Positions 16,778 to 25,646 of a DNA stretch of 52,368 nt are shown here, piece after piece. Source of the DNA: an uncultured Prevotellaceae bacterium (GTDB taxonomy: Bacteria; Bacteroidota; Bacteroidia; Bacteroidales; Muribaculaceae); NCBI GenBank assembly GCA_947254205.1, contig CAMYCE010000005.1, positions 1 to 52,368 on the forward strand, in the 5' to 3' direction. The notes beneath the pieces are model-generated. The model did not search any database, had not been told where the DNA came from, and saw only the letters and a program-made list of their open reading frames with translations. The translations under genes were made by a program, and so were the position numbers. How positions within the stretch are numbered: position 1 is the first letter of the stretch; each line of letters begins with the position of its first letter.

Positions 16778-17773
16778 TTAGGGCACTGCAACTTTATCGA
16801 GAATTTGACTTATCACCTCATCGGCTCCAATGTTGTTGGCCTCGGCCTCATAGGACAACCCAATGCGATGACGCATCACGTCGTGGCAAATGGCACGCAC
16901 GTCTTCGGGAATCACATAGCCACGGCCACGCAAAAAGGCATAGGCACGAGCGGCAAGAGCCATGCTGATAGAGGCACGGGGTGATGCTCCAAAGGAGATG
17001 ATGCTCTTGAGGTCGTTGAGCCCATAATCACTGGGGAAACGAGTGGCAAACACAATATCGACTATATATTTTTCGATTTTCTCGTCGATATAAATTTTAT
17101 TCACAATTTCACGCGTTTCAACAATGTCGCGTGGAGTGACAAGTGGCTGCACCGGGGCATGCTCCGATGCAATGTTCATGCGTATGATTTGCTTTTCTTC
17201 CTCTTTGCTGGGATAGCCAATAATCACCTTCATCAAGAAACGGTCGACTTGTGCCTCGGGCAAGGGATAGGTGCCTTCTTGCTCAATGGGGTTTTGGGTT
17301 GCCAACACGAGAAATGGGTCGTCGAGCTTGAAAGTTTGCTCCCCAAGGGTCACTTGACGCTCCTGCATGGCTTCAAGCAAGGCACTTTGCACCTTGGCTG
17401 GAGCGCGGTTGATTTCATCGGCCAGCACAAAGTTGGCAAACACAGGGCCTTTTTTCACCTCAAATTGCTCTTTGCGTGCACTATACACCATGGTGCCCAC
17501 AACATCGGCAGGCAACAAGTCGGGGGTGAATTGAATGCGATTATATCGAGCATCAATGATAGATGCCAAAGTTTTAATGGCCAGAGTTTTGGCAAGGCCG
17601 GGCACACCCTCAAGCAACACATGCCCATTGGCCAGCAAGGCAATGAGCAACGAGTCGACAAGGTGGCGTTGTCCCACAATGGTGTGATCCATGCCTTGAG
17701 TGATGAGACTCACAAAGTTGCTTTTACTTGCAATCAAGTCGTTTAGCTCTCGGATATTAACAGATACTGCCAT
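16778..17773 (-). CDS. moxR: MoxR-family AAA+ ATPase
   Basis: A 331-residue AAA+ ATPase of the MoxR group. Walker A is GVPGLAKT near residue 57, Walker B is VLADEINR near 117, sensor 1 is ATQNP near 160, and the arginine-rich C-terminal lid holds GASPRASISMALAARA near 265. MoxR ATPases act as chaperone-like remodellers for vWA proteins, for example in metal-centre or complex assembly. It is the first gene of the run moxR-DUF58-DUF4381-batABCDE-PAP2, so its upstream region probably holds the operon promoter. The substrate proteins are presumably the operon's DUF58, BatA and BatB. Confidence 0.94.
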   Translation of the reverse strand: MAVSVNIRELNDLIASKSNFVSLITQGMDHTIVGQRHLVDSLLIALLANGHVLLEGVPGLAKTLAIKTLASIIDARYNRIQFTPDLLPADVVGTMVYSARKEQFEVKKGPVFANFVLADEINRAPAKVQSALLEAMQERQVTLGEQTFKLDDPFLVLATQNPIEQEGTYPLPEAQVDRFLMKVIIGYPSKEEEKQIIRMNIASEHAPVQPLVTPRDIVETREIVNKIYIDEKIEKYIVDIVFATRFPSDYGLNDLKSIISFGASPRASISMALAARAYAFLRGRGYVIPEDVRAICHDVMRHRIGLSYEAEANNIGADEVISQILDKVAVP

Positions 17774-17863
17774 CTTTGCTATTTAATTTTTATTGTATTG
17801 TATATTGTTTTGTTCTTTAATCTTGCAAGCACACCTCATTTGACATGGGCATGCTTCGTGGTG

Positions 17864-17871
17864 CAAAAGTA
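17864..17871 (-). promoter_or_regulatory. Possible -7 element of the moxR-bat operon
   Basis: On the minus strand the octamer TACTTTTG followed by CAC fits TAnnTTTG and lies about 90 bases upstream of the moxR start. The same undecamer occurs upstream of pyrK at 22292. No good -33 TTTG is visible at the standard distance. Confidence 0.4.
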
Positions 17872-17951
17872 TGATTTTACCCTCTATTGGCTATCATTTT
17901 TGGAGTTAATTTATACAGCCTTAAGTTAAATGTGTTAAACCCTACATTGCT

Positions 17952-19250
17952 TCATTTGCCCCGTTTAGCATTTCGATTATAAATTTCTCGGAGTTTGTTT
18001 TTGGCCTTGGCCACACTTGCAGGGTTGTTTTTATCGATGCCATACTTCTCGGCAGGAGGCACCACTACAACCGTGCCAATGGGAACGTTGTTGGGGTCTT
18101 TGATTTTAGCCTTGTTTTCTTCATAAATGTAAACCCAAAAAAAGTTGTTGCCATAGTGGCGACGTGCTATGCGAGAGAGCGTGCCCTGTGCATTGATGGT
18201 GTCTTTCACCACAGTGGTGGCTCGCTTGGCTGATTGCCGGGCTACTGAGGCTTTTTCAACGGTATCTTTCACCGTTGCAGGCTTTTGTGCTTCAACCACC
18301 GGTTTTGTGGCTGTGTCGGTCACTACTTTTGCCACTGACGAGGAGCGAGGCTTGGAGGCCTTGTGAGCCACGAGTTCGGTCGTTGCGATTTTGGGGGCAT
18401 ATTTCATCATGTAGAGTTTGTAGCTCACCCACGCCACAATGAGCGAGGTGACAACACCAATCACGAAGCCTTCGAGAAACATGCGATGACCATGCTTGCG
18501 CTTTGAAATTTCGCTTTCTACTTTTTCACTCTCGTCGGTTATTGCTTCATAGGGGTCGCACATGTCAGACGAGCCTACCTCTTCGCCCCGAGCAGGCTCT
18601 TCGGGCGACTCAACAGCAGCTTCTTGCTCTTGAGGAGTGAAGGCAGGAGGGGTTTCGGTCGTTGGTTCCAATTCGGGCTCGGGCTCAACAGGAGGGACAA
18701 AGGTGGGGGGCTGCTCGTTCATCACCTCGTCGATAGCATCTTGCACATCGGCTTGCGCCTCATCGTCGATGGCATTGGCAACAGTCAAGGGAGCTACTTG
18801 AGGCGTGGCAGGCTCTGCCGGAGTGTCTTCTTCATCATTGGCAACAGTGACAGCTTGGGCAATCACTTCTTCTTCCAACAAGTCTAAGGGCTCTTCATCG
18901 ATGCCTGCCAACTGCTCATCGGTGACCTCATCGCTCAATACCTCGGTTTCAAATTGCGCAAAAGGCTGATTTATAGCATTGGCAAGTTTTTTTTCGGGCA
19001 CAAAAGCAAGCTTGTGATGCCCTGGAATTTCAATTTCCTCGCCAGTGTTCACATCGATGCTTTTGCGTGCCCCAACACGGGTGAGCTTAAAGGTGCCCAA
19101 CCCTTTTATTTTCACGCTCTCGCCCTCGGTGAGAGTTTGGCTCACGATGGCAACCAATTCCTTGAGAAAAAGTTCACTCACACGCTTCGACGTGCTGGCT
19201 TTGCCAGCCACCAACTCTACCAATTCGGGAAAAGTAATTTTACTATTCAT
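17952..19250 (-). CDS. HU domain-transmembrane-LysM fusion protein
   Basis: A 432-residue protein. Residues 1-90 form an HU/IHF-type DNA-binding domain (ITFPELVELVAG, VKIKGLGTFKLTRVGAR, IEIPGHHKLAFVP). Residues 91-260 are an acidic, Glu/Pro/Ala-rich linker. A basic stretch (SKRKHGHRM) precedes one transmembrane helix near 262-284 (FVIGVVTSLIVAWVSYKLYMM). By the positive-inside rule the HU domain is cytoplasmic and the C-terminus periplasmic. Residues about 345-400 form a LysM-like peptidoglycan-binding domain (GTLSRIARRHYGNNFFWVYIY, PIGTVVVVPP). Related HU/CCDC81-SPOR proteins are known in Bacteroidetes. The layout suggests a physical link between nucleoid and cell wall; this is inference. 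It lies just downstream of a second HU gene. Confidence 0.85.
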   Translation of the reverse strand: MNSKITFPELVELVAGKASTSKRVSELFLKELVAIVSQTLTEGESVKIKGLGTFKLTRVGARKSIDVNTGEEIEIPGHHKLAFVPEKKLANAINQPFAQFETEVLSDEVTDEQLAGIDEEPLDLLEEEVIAQAVTVANDEEDTPAEPATPQVAPLTVANAIDDEAQADVQDAIDEVMNEQPPTFVPPVEPEPELEPTTETPPAFTPQEQEAAVESPEEPARGEEVGSSDMCDPYEAITDESEKVESEISKRKHGHRMFLEGFVIGVVTSLIVAWVSYKLYMMKYAPKIATTELVAHKASKPRSSSVAKVVTDTATKPVVEAQKPATVKDTVEKASVARQSAKRATTVVKDTINAQGTLSRIARRHYGNNFFWVYIYEENKAKIKDPNNVPIGTVVVVPPAEKYGIDKNNPASVAKAKNKLREIYNRNAKRGK

Positions 19251-19272
19251 CTTGCTGATTTTTCACTTGGCG

Positions 19273-19554
19273 TTAAACTTGATTTTTTAATCTTGTTTTG
19301 AGCACATTGCTCACCTTAAAATTCATTGTGATTTTGGGTGGCACCAGCATGCGCTTGCCATTGCTGGGATTGACCATGACACGCTCATTTTTTTTTCTTG
19401 CTTCAAAGGTTCCAAATGCAGGAATAGCAATGCTGTCGAGCTCGCCACAACGCTCCCTCACCACATCGCACAATGCCTCAAGCAATTTATTCACATCGCC
19501 TTTGCTACGCCCCAGTTTTTCCGAGACTTTTTCAACAAGTTCCTTATTCTCCAT
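19273..19554 (-). CDS. HU-family DNA-binding protein
   Basis: A 93-residue histone-like protein of the HU/IHF family. It has the usual helical N-terminus (ELVEKVSEKLGRSKGDVNKLLEAL), the beta-arm hairpin (IPAFGTFEARKKNERVMVNP, GKRMLVPPK) and the C-terminal helix (FKVSNVLKTRL). These small dimeric proteins bend and compact DNA. The gene lies 22 bases upstream of the HU-LysM fusion gene on the same strand, so the two are probably co-transcribed and could form mixed dimers. Confidence 0.93.
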   Translation of the reverse strand: MENKELVEKVSEKLGRSKGDVNKLLEALCDVVRERCGELDSIAIPAFGTFEARKKNERVMVNPSNGKRMLVPPKITMNFKVSNVLKTRLKNQV

Positions 19555-19714
19555 ATTAATGAAATTATGTTACAAAAATACTAAAAGCCTTTTACATGCC
19601 CAACCCCCTTGTGCACATTTTTAGGCAATGGACAGGGGTGTGAATAAATATTTTTGCCTATTTTTGTAAAAAAAAGAGAAATAGACTAAATGTAACGAAC
19701 AATTCAATACTACA

Positions 19715-22141
19715 ATGAAAAAAAGGTATTTACTACTGCTTGTGGTGGCTGTGATAGCACAAGTGCTATGGGCCAAAAACGAGTGGACTATCAAGAACAA
19801 AGTCTATGAAGTAGACACCATCATCTACCCCCACCCTGTAGGGCCGGGAGTCACATTTGCCAAATATGACTTGCCTGCCATGCCCCTCAAAGTGAGTGTC
19901 ATGACTCTTGACCTCACCAACCCCTACATCGACTTTGAAACCTGCAAAGGTGGCGACCGAGCAGTGGCACAAGAAAACCCCTTGAGCATGGCAAGGCGCA
20001 ACAATCGCCCCGGGCATGAAGTGGTGGGAGCCACCAATGGCGACTTCTATTTTTATACCAATCCTGTAGAAAATGGAATTCCTCGCAGCGGACAATTCAG
20101 GCGCAACGAGTGTGTGACCAACCCTGTGGGGCGAGCTTGCTTTGTGCTCGACGAGAACCGCCACCCCTATATCGACAGGGTTGATTTTACAGGAACTATC
20201 ACACACAAGGGCAACAGCTACCGATTGCACACCGTGAACATGCAACGACTTGAATGGGAAAGCACGGGAGGCAACCAAATCAACCTATACACAACCTCCT
20301 ATGGCCCTGCAACCGAGAAATGCTCGGGAGGGCTCAAAGCTCTCATTCACCCCAAAGAGGGCAACTTCAAGTGGTGGGCCAATAGCAGTGAAACGTGTGT
20401 GGTCGACAGCGTGTTTGATGGAACAGGCGTGACCACTATTCCTGCCGGTCATGCCATTATTTGGGCACAAGGCAGTTGCACCAGTCAACTTCAAGCCATG
20501 GGCAATGGCGACGAAATTGCGATTAACCTTCAAGTGAACTTGCGCAACCAACCCTGCTTGTTGGGCAATTTCAAAGAGCTAGTGGGTGGAAGCGACCACA
20601 TCATCATGAAAAATGGTGTGAGCATCGATGACTGGAACGATCGTCACCCTCGCACCTGCATTGGCTTTAATGCCGACAGCACTAAGGTCTACATGGTGGT
20701 GATTGATGGGCGCAGTGTAGAATCGACAGGTGTTTCACTGGGTGAAGCTGCCGATGTGTTTCGCGCCTTGGGTGCCATCAATGCCGTGAATCTTGACGGT
20801 GGAGGCTCAAGTTGCATGGTGGTGAACGATGAGGTGGTGAACACGCCCAGCGATGGGTCGTTGCGCCCGGTGGGCAATGGTTGCCTGCTCATCGCCAATG
20901 CGCCTATCGACGATGCTATCGGGAAACTCAACTTTGCACCTCGATGCTGGAATATTTCAACTTCGGCTAAGATTTCTCCTCGCGTATGGGGCTACAACCA
21001 ATATGGCGTGCTCAAGAAAAAGGACCTTGAAGGCTGCACTCTCTCGTGCGACAAGCAAGTGGGAAAATTTGAAAACGGAATATTTATTGCCTCGACAACT
21101 CCTGCACAGGGAAATATTTATGCAGAATATCAAGGCATTAAAACCACACAGGCTGTTAATATTGTAAAAGTCAATGTTAAATTGGCCTATGACAGTGTTG
21201 TCATCGACAACAAGCACAGCTATGAAATTAAAATATTGGGCACAAGTAGCTATCAGGAAGATGTGATTGACCCTTCGGCAATCAAGTGGACCAGCGACAA
21301 TCAACAAGTGGCCACGGTTGACGACCATGGCATCGTGACAGGTGTGGCCGATGGTGTTGCACACATCACCGGCACAGCCTCCAATTTCAACGGCACGCTC
21401 ATGGTGAGCGTGGAAAATCCCAAAGCCCACATCACCACCATTGAAAATGCCACTATCGACCCTGCAACATGGACTATCACGCAAAGTGGCGGAAAAAATC
21501 GACAAGTCACGGCACTCGACCACGGCATGAAAATCGACTTCACTGGAGCGGCATCGCGCAATGCCTATATTAAGCTTGCCAAGAAAATGAGGCTGTGGGG
21601 CATGCCCGACACCCTGCGATTGAGATTCAATGCCGGAGAATTAACAATCAAGCGAGTGACCATCTCGACCAGCGTCGCAGGAAGTTCGCAAGTGATTACC
21701 AAGATAGATATGCCCGAAAACATTGAAGGGGAATATACGCTCAACTTGCCCACAGCACAGTGGACCGATGTCACCAACCATGGTTGCTATCCGCTGAATT
21801 TCAACTATGTGCAATTCACGTTGAAGAATCTCACCCAAGGCAAGGAATACACCCTCAGCATTCCCGGCATCGAACTCATTTATGGATCTTCCACATCAAG
21901 CCTCAACAAGATTGTGGCCCCATCGCCCGCCCTCGTTGCCACTCCCAATCCCGTTAATGCAGGAGAAGAGGTGAGCATCAATGTTTCAATAGGAACAATT
22001 CTCAAGATTTATGACCTGCAAGGTCGCTTGGTGAAACAAGCAAGCCCCTACACAGGCAGTATTGCTACCACAGGCTTGTCTAAGGGCGTCTATGTGCTAC
22101 AAGTCCAAGGCCACACTGCCACCAAACTGGTAGTGAAGTAA
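19715..22141 (+). CDS. Secreted phosphodiester glycosidase (NAGPA-type) with Ig-like domain and T9SS sorting domain
   Basis: An 808-residue exported protein with a signal peptide (LLLLVVAVIAQVLWA). A phosphodiester glycosidase/NAGPA-type domain spans about 60-400, with motifs VVGATNGDFYFY, NDRHPRTCIGF and AVNLDGGGSSCMVV, all typical of enzymes that cut sugar-phosphodiester bonds in surface polymers. Around 520-565 is a bacterial Ig-like segment (IKWTSDNQQVATVDDHGIVTG). The last 80 residues form a type A T9SS sorting domain (VATPNPVNAGE, LKIYDLQGRLVKQ, LSKGVYVLQV). It is probably secreted through the outer membrane and surface-attached. The polymer attacked is unknown. A strong terminator follows at 22190. 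Confidence 0.88.
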   Translation: MKKRYLLLLVVAVIAQVLWAKNEWTIKNKVYEVDTIIYPHPVGPGVTFAKYDLPAMPLKVSVMTLDLTNPYIDFETCKGGDRAVAQENPLSMARRNNRPGHEVVGATNGDFYFYTNPVENGIPRSGQFRRNECVTNPVGRACFVLDENRHPYIDRVDFTGTITHKGNSYRLHTVNMQRLEWESTGGNQINLYTTSYGPATEKCSGGLKALIHPKEGNFKWWANSSETCVVDSVFDGTGVTTIPAGHAIIWAQGSCTSQLQAMGNGDEIAINLQVNLRNQPCLLGNFKELVGGSDHIIMKNGVSIDDWNDRHPRTCIGFNADSTKVYMVVIDGRSVESTGVSLGEAADVFRALGAINAVNLDGGGSSCMVVNDEVVNTPSDGSLRPVGNGCLLIANAPIDDAIGKLNFAPRCWNISTSAKISPRVWGYNQYGVLKKKDLEGCTLSCDKQVGKFENGIFIASTTPAQGNIYAEYQGIKTTQAVNIVKVNVKLAYDSVVIDNKHSYEIKILGTSSYQEDVIDPSAIKWTSDNQQVATVDDHGIVTGVADGVAHITGTASNFNGTLMVSVENPKAHITTIENATIDPATWTITQSGGKNRQVTALDHGMKIDFTGAASRNAYIKLAKKMRLWGMPDTLRLRFNAGELTIKRVTISTSVAGSSQVITKIDMPENIEGEYTLNLPTAQWTDVTNHGCYPLNFNYVQFTLKNLTQGKEYTLSIPGIELIYGSSTSSLNKIVAPSPALVATPNPVNAGEEVSINVSIGTILKIYDLQGRLVKQASPYTGSIATTGLSKGVYVLQVQGHTATKLVVK

Positions 22142-22189
22142 ACTTTGCCACGGTTGTGCGACACAATCGCGTCCCTCCCCCATCACATC

Positions 22190-22223
22190 AAGCTCTTCTC
22201 AAAAACAGAGAAGAGCTTTTTTA
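22190..22223 (+). terminator. Rho-independent terminator after the glycosidase gene
   Basis: AAGCTCTTCTC (22190-22200) pairs perfectly with GAGAAGAGCTT (22208-22218) around a 7-base loop, followed directly by a run of T. It lies 49 bases after the stop codon and separates this gene from pyrK. Confidence 0.95.
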
Positions 22224-22291
22224 TGTTTTTTTGTGCCTTCATGGCTTGAGAAAATGGAAAAAAACTTGATGCCAAAATAAAAAGAAATCAC

Positions 22292-22299
22292 TACTTTTG
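22292..22299 (+). promoter_or_regulatory. Possible -7 element of pyrK-pyrD
   Basis: TACTTTTG followed by CAC fits TAnnTTTG and lies 24 bases before the pyrK start at 22324, giving a very short leader. The nearest TTTG-like sequence upstream is CTTG at 22265-22268, at a longer than usual spacing of 23 bases. Confidence 0.45.
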
Positions 22300-22323
22300 C
22301 ACTATCAAAAACTATCACAGCAC

Positions 22324-23085
22324 ATGAAGATAACAGAGACCGATTTTATCGTGAACGAGAACATCAAGCTCTCTTCGCTATACTCGTTGCTCAAGCTCTC
22401 ACCTGTGGAGGCTCCCATGCCTGCCACACTGCCAGGGCAATTCGTGCAAGTTGAAGTGCCTAATTCCAAAACTACCTACCTGCGCCGCCCCATCTCAATC
22501 AACTATGCCGACGAGCATGAGTTGTGGTTGCTCATACGCAACGCCGGCGATGGCACAGCGGCACTCAACAGCACCCCTGCCGGCAGTGTGCTCAACTTGC
22601 TTGTGCCACTGGGCAACGGTTTCTCAACACAAGTGAAAGGCAACGTGCTACTCATTGGCGGTGGTGTGGGAGTAGCTCCCCTCTTGCAACTGGGCAAAGT
22701 GCTCGCGGCACAAGGTGTGATGGTGAACTTCTTGCTGGGTGCACGCACGAGTCGCGACCTGCTTGAACTCGACCTCTTTGAGCAAGTGGGCACAGTGCAT
22801 GTGACCACCGAAGATGGCTCGATGGGCGAAAAGGGATTTGTGACCCAGCACTCGGTGCTCAACGAGAAAATCGACCACATAGCTTGCTGTGGCCCCCTGC
22901 CCATGATGCAGGCTGTGGCCCGCATTGCGCGTGAAAAAAACATTGAGTGTGAAGTCTCGCTTGAAAATACCATGGCTTGTGGCCTGGGAGCGTGCCTGTG
23001 CTGTGTGGAAGACACTGCCGACGATGGCAACGTGTGTGTGTGTAAAGAAGGACCTGTTTTTAATATCAAACGATTGAAATGGTAG
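22324..23085 (+). CDS. pyrK: Dihydroorotate dehydrogenase electron transfer subunit
   Basis: A 253-residue flavin/iron-sulfur subunit that passes electrons from the type 1B dihydroorotate dehydrogenase to NAD in pyrimidine synthesis. The FAD-binding part contains YLRRPISINY near residue 48. The NAD-binding Rossmann part contains LIGGGVGVAPLLQL near 107. The [2Fe-2S] cluster motif ACGLGACLCC with a later Cys in VCVCKEG lies near 220-245. ATG at 22324 is chosen over an upstream in-frame Met because the standard N-terminus begins there and the -7 element lies just before it. It overlaps pyrD by seven bases. Confidence 0.94.
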   Translation: MKITETDFIVNENIKLSSLYSLLKLSPVEAPMPATLPGQFVQVEVPNSKTTYLRRPISINYADEHELWLLIRNAGDGTAALNSTPAGSVLNLLVPLGNGFSTQVKGNVLLIGGGVGVAPLLQLGKVLAAQGVMVNFLLGARTSRDLLELDLFEQVGTVHVTTEDGSMGEKGFVTQHSVLNEKIDHIACCGPLPMMQAVARIAREKNIECEVSLENTMACGLGACLCCVEDTADDGNVCVCKEGPVFNIKRLKW

Positions 23086-23993
23086 ACTTGAACGTTGAAA
23101 TAGGAGCATTGAAGCTCAAAAACCCCATTATGACTGCCTCGGGCACATTTGGCTATGGCGAAGAATTTGCCGACCTCATCGACCTGAACAAGCCGGGAGG
23201 CATTATAGTGAAAGGCACAACCTTGCACCCACGCCAAGGCAACCCCTATCCGCGCATGGTTGAAACCCCAAGTGGCATGCTCAATGCTGTGGGCCTTCAA
23301 AACAAGGGTGTAGACTACTTTATCGAGCACATCTACCCACGCATCAAGAATCTTGACACACGCATTGTGGTGAACGTGAGCGGTGCCTCGGTGAGCGACT
23401 ATGCCGCCGTGTGTGAAAAGCTCGACCCGCTCGAGGGCATTGCAGCCGTTGAAATCAACATCTCGTGCCCCAATGTGAAACAAGGCGGAATGACCTTTGG
23501 CACCACCTGCAATGGTGCTCAAATGGTGGTTGAAGCCACGCGCAAGGCCTATCATGGCACCATGATAGTGAAACTCACCCCCAATGTGACCGATGTGGCC
23601 GAAATTGCACGTGCCGTTGAAGATGCCGGAGCCGATGCAGTGTCGCTCACCAACACTTTCATGGGCATGGCCATCGACATCGAGAAGCAACGCCCCTACC
23701 TTTCTACCACCACAGGCGGATTGTCGGGAGCTTGCATCAGGCCCATTGCCGTGCGCATGGTGTGGCAAGTGGCACAGGCTGTGAAAGTGCCTGTGATAGG
23801 GCTGGGAGGCATCATGAATGGCCGTGATGTGATAGAATTCATGCTTGCAGGAGCCACAGCAGTGCAAATTGGCACAGCCAACTTTATCGACCCACAAGTG
23901 ACCATCAAGGCAATCGACTATATCGAAGACTACATGAAACGTCATGGCATCGACCACGTGAAACAACTCATTGGAGCCATGCACACATCATAG
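23079..23993 (+). CDS. pyrD: Dihydroorotate dehydrogenase, type 1B catalytic subunit
   Basis: A 304-residue FMN enzyme that oxidises dihydroorotate to orotate. Diagnostic motifs are NPIMTASGTFGYGEEF near residue 14, GIIVKGTT near 46, NAVGLQNKG near 68, the active-site Cys in INISCPNVKQGG near 130, and VIGLGGIMNGRD near 240. The type 1B class is supported by the overlap with pyrK. Together the two genes form the NAD-dependent PyrDK heterotetramer. The 32 bases after it lead to pabB. Confidence 0.96.
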   Translation: MVDLNVEIGALKLKNPIMTASGTFGYGEEFADLIDLNKPGGIIVKGTTLHPRQGNPYPRMVETPSGMLNAVGLQNKGVDYFIEHIYPRIKNLDTRIVVNVSGASVSDYAAVCEKLDPLEGIAAVEINISCPNVKQGGMTFGTTCNGAQMVVEATRKAYHGTMIVKLTPNVTDVAEIARAVEDAGADAVSLTNTFMGMAIDIEKQRPYLSTTTGGLSGACIRPIAVRMVWQVAQAVKVPVIGLGGIMNGRDVIEFMLAGATAVQIGTANFIDPQVTIKAIDYIEDYMKRHGIDHVKQLIGAMHTS

Positions 23994-24025
23994 AATTATA
24001 CACTCTATAAAAACAAATAAAACAA

Positions 24026-25018
24026 ATGCTACAATTTATTGACGGAAACGAGGTGCAACGCCGCATGAACGAGCTGGCAAGTGCCAACAAAAAATTTATT
24101 TTTGCAATCGATTATAAAAAAGAAAAAGGCTTGGTGCTTGAACTCGACGAGATTGACCCAGCCGAAATAAAATATGACCTGCAAGGAGTGGCCAATGTTG
24201 CCCCCAAGGGTGACAATGGCAACACGATGCCCGTGATAGAGGCCTGCACACCACCCACACCGGAAGAATATGAAACCATGTTCAACACTGTGCAAGAAGG
24301 CATTGCAAGAGGACGCAGCTCACTGGTGAACCTCACTGCCCGTGCCGCTATCACAACCAATCTCGACTCGCTTGAAGAGGTGTTTCACCGCTCAAGTGCC
24401 CCCTACAGGCTATGGGTGAAGGATCATTTTGTGTGCTTTTCGCCCGAAATCTTCGTACGCGTGAGCAACGGCAAAATCAGCTCCTATCCCATGAAGGGCA
24501 CCATTGATGCCACACTGCCCAATGCACGCGAAATATTGATGAACGACGAGAAAGAAGCCGAAGAGCACCACTTTGTTGTCGATCTCATCAAAAACGACCT
24601 GAGCCGTGTGGCCACACAGGTTGAAGTGACCCGTTTTCGCTACATCGACGAGATTGTGACCAATCGTGGCCGGTTGCTCGAAACCAGCTCCGAAATCACA
24701 GGCACTCTCCCTGCCGACTATTGCCAGCATGTGGGCGACATCATCTTCTCACAGCTTCCCGGAGGCTCTATAACCGGTGCTCCCAAGCCCGAAACCATGA
24801 AACTCATAGAGGAAGCCGAAAACTATGATCGGGGCTTCTACACGGGCGTTATGGGCACCTATGCCAACGGCGTGCTCGATAGTGCAGTGATGATTCGCTT
24901 CATCGACCAAGAAAACGGTCAATGGTATTATAAAGCAGGTGGAGGCATCACCCATCGCAGCGATTGCCGACGTGAATATGAGGAACTGAAGCAAAAAATC
25001 TATGTGCCTGTACGTTGA
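24026..25018 (+). CDS. pabB: Aminodeoxychorismate synthase component I (compact PabB)
   Basis: A 330-residue chorismate-binding enzyme. The catalytic core shows SYPMKGTIDATLP near 154, KNDLSRVA near 189, TGTLPADYCQHVGDIIFSQLPGG and GSITGAPKPETM near 250, and AGGGITHRSDCRREYEEL near 307. It lacks the N-terminal TrpE-like domain of the 450-residue enzymes, a compact form common in Bacteroidetes. The product pathway (4-amino-4-deoxychorismate for folate) is assigned because the next gene is a PabC-like lyase. An anthranilate-synthase role is less likely. It overlaps pabC by 17 bases. Confidence 0.88.
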   Translation: MLQFIDGNEVQRRMNELASANKKFIFAIDYKKEKGLVLELDEIDPAEIKYDLQGVANVAPKGDNGNTMPVIEACTPPTPEEYETMFNTVQEGIARGRSSLVNLTARAAITTNLDSLEEVFHRSSAPYRLWVKDHFVCFSPEIFVRVSNGKISSYPMKGTIDATLPNAREILMNDEKEAEEHHFVVDLIKNDLSRVATQVEVTRFRYIDEIVTNRGRLLETSSEITGTLPADYCQHVGDIIFSQLPGGSITGAPKPETMKLIEEAENYDRGFYTGVMGTYANGVLDSAVMIRFIDQENGQWYYKAGGGITHRSDCRREYEELKQKIYVPVR

Positions 25019-25604
25019 GACACTAAGAATTGAAAATGGCGATATTGCTGGCATTGAGTGGCATCAAAAGCGACTCAACAACACGCTACTGCAGTGTTTT
25101 GGAGCTCACGATGCCACCGCCCTATCGCTTGCTCAGGCCTTGAGCCACATTCAATGCCCTCAACAAGGGCTACACAAGCTTAGGGTTGAATATAACCGTC
25201 ACGGCATCACCCACATCGACATATCGCCCTACAAGCGCAAAAAACCACAATCGTTTAAACTTGTGGTTGACAACAACATCAATTATAGCCATAAAAGCGT
25301 AGACCGAAGTGAACTTGAGCGAAATTTAGCCTTAAAAGAAGATTGCGACGAAATTATTATCGTGAAAAATGGATTGCTCACCGACACTTCCTATTCCAAT
25401 ATAGCCCTATTCAACGGCACAGAGTGGCACACGCCTGCCCGGCCCTTGCTACAGGGCACCATGAGAGCCCGTCTCATGGCTCAAGGCCTAATAGTGCCAC
25501 AAGACATCACTGTGGCCCGGTTGCCACAATATAGCCTAATAGCCATTATCAACGCCATGAACGACTTGGGCGAAAACACTGCCCTTGCATCTAACATCAG
25601 ATAA
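25002..25604 (+). CDS. pabC: Class IV aminotransferase, probable aminodeoxychorismate lyase
   Basis: A 200-residue fold-type IV PLP enzyme, short for the family (usually 250-290 residues). The N-terminus YVETLRIENGDIAGIEWHQ-RL has the substrate-side pattern seen in PabC-like proteins. NYSHKSVDRSEL near residue 95 provides the probable PLP lysine. DTSYSNIALFNG near 127 and LQGTMRARLM near 147 are the cofactor-phosphate motifs. Overlap with pabB supports conversion of aminodeoxychorismate to p-aminobenzoate. The reduced length is typical of the compact form encoded next to short pabB genes, though substrate specificity is not proven. Confidence 0.82.
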   Translation: MCLYVETLRIENGDIAGIEWHQKRLNNTLLQCFGAHDATALSLAQALSHIQCPQQGLHKLRVEYNRHGITHIDISPYKRKKPQSFKLVVDNNINYSHKSVDRSELERNLALKEDCDEIIIVKNGLLTDTSYSNIALFNGTEWHTPARPLLQGTMRARLMAQGLIVPQDITVARLPQYSLIAIINAMNDLGENTALASNIR

Positions 25605-25646
25605 AAAGAGGAAGAAAAGGCACCTAAATACAATTATAGGGGCGAC

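Noticed and set aside
22503..23984. A 493-codon minus-strand frame opposite pyrK-pyrD
   Set aside because: The product is His/Gly/Cys-rich without motifs; the plus strand encodes two clearly recognisable enzymes.
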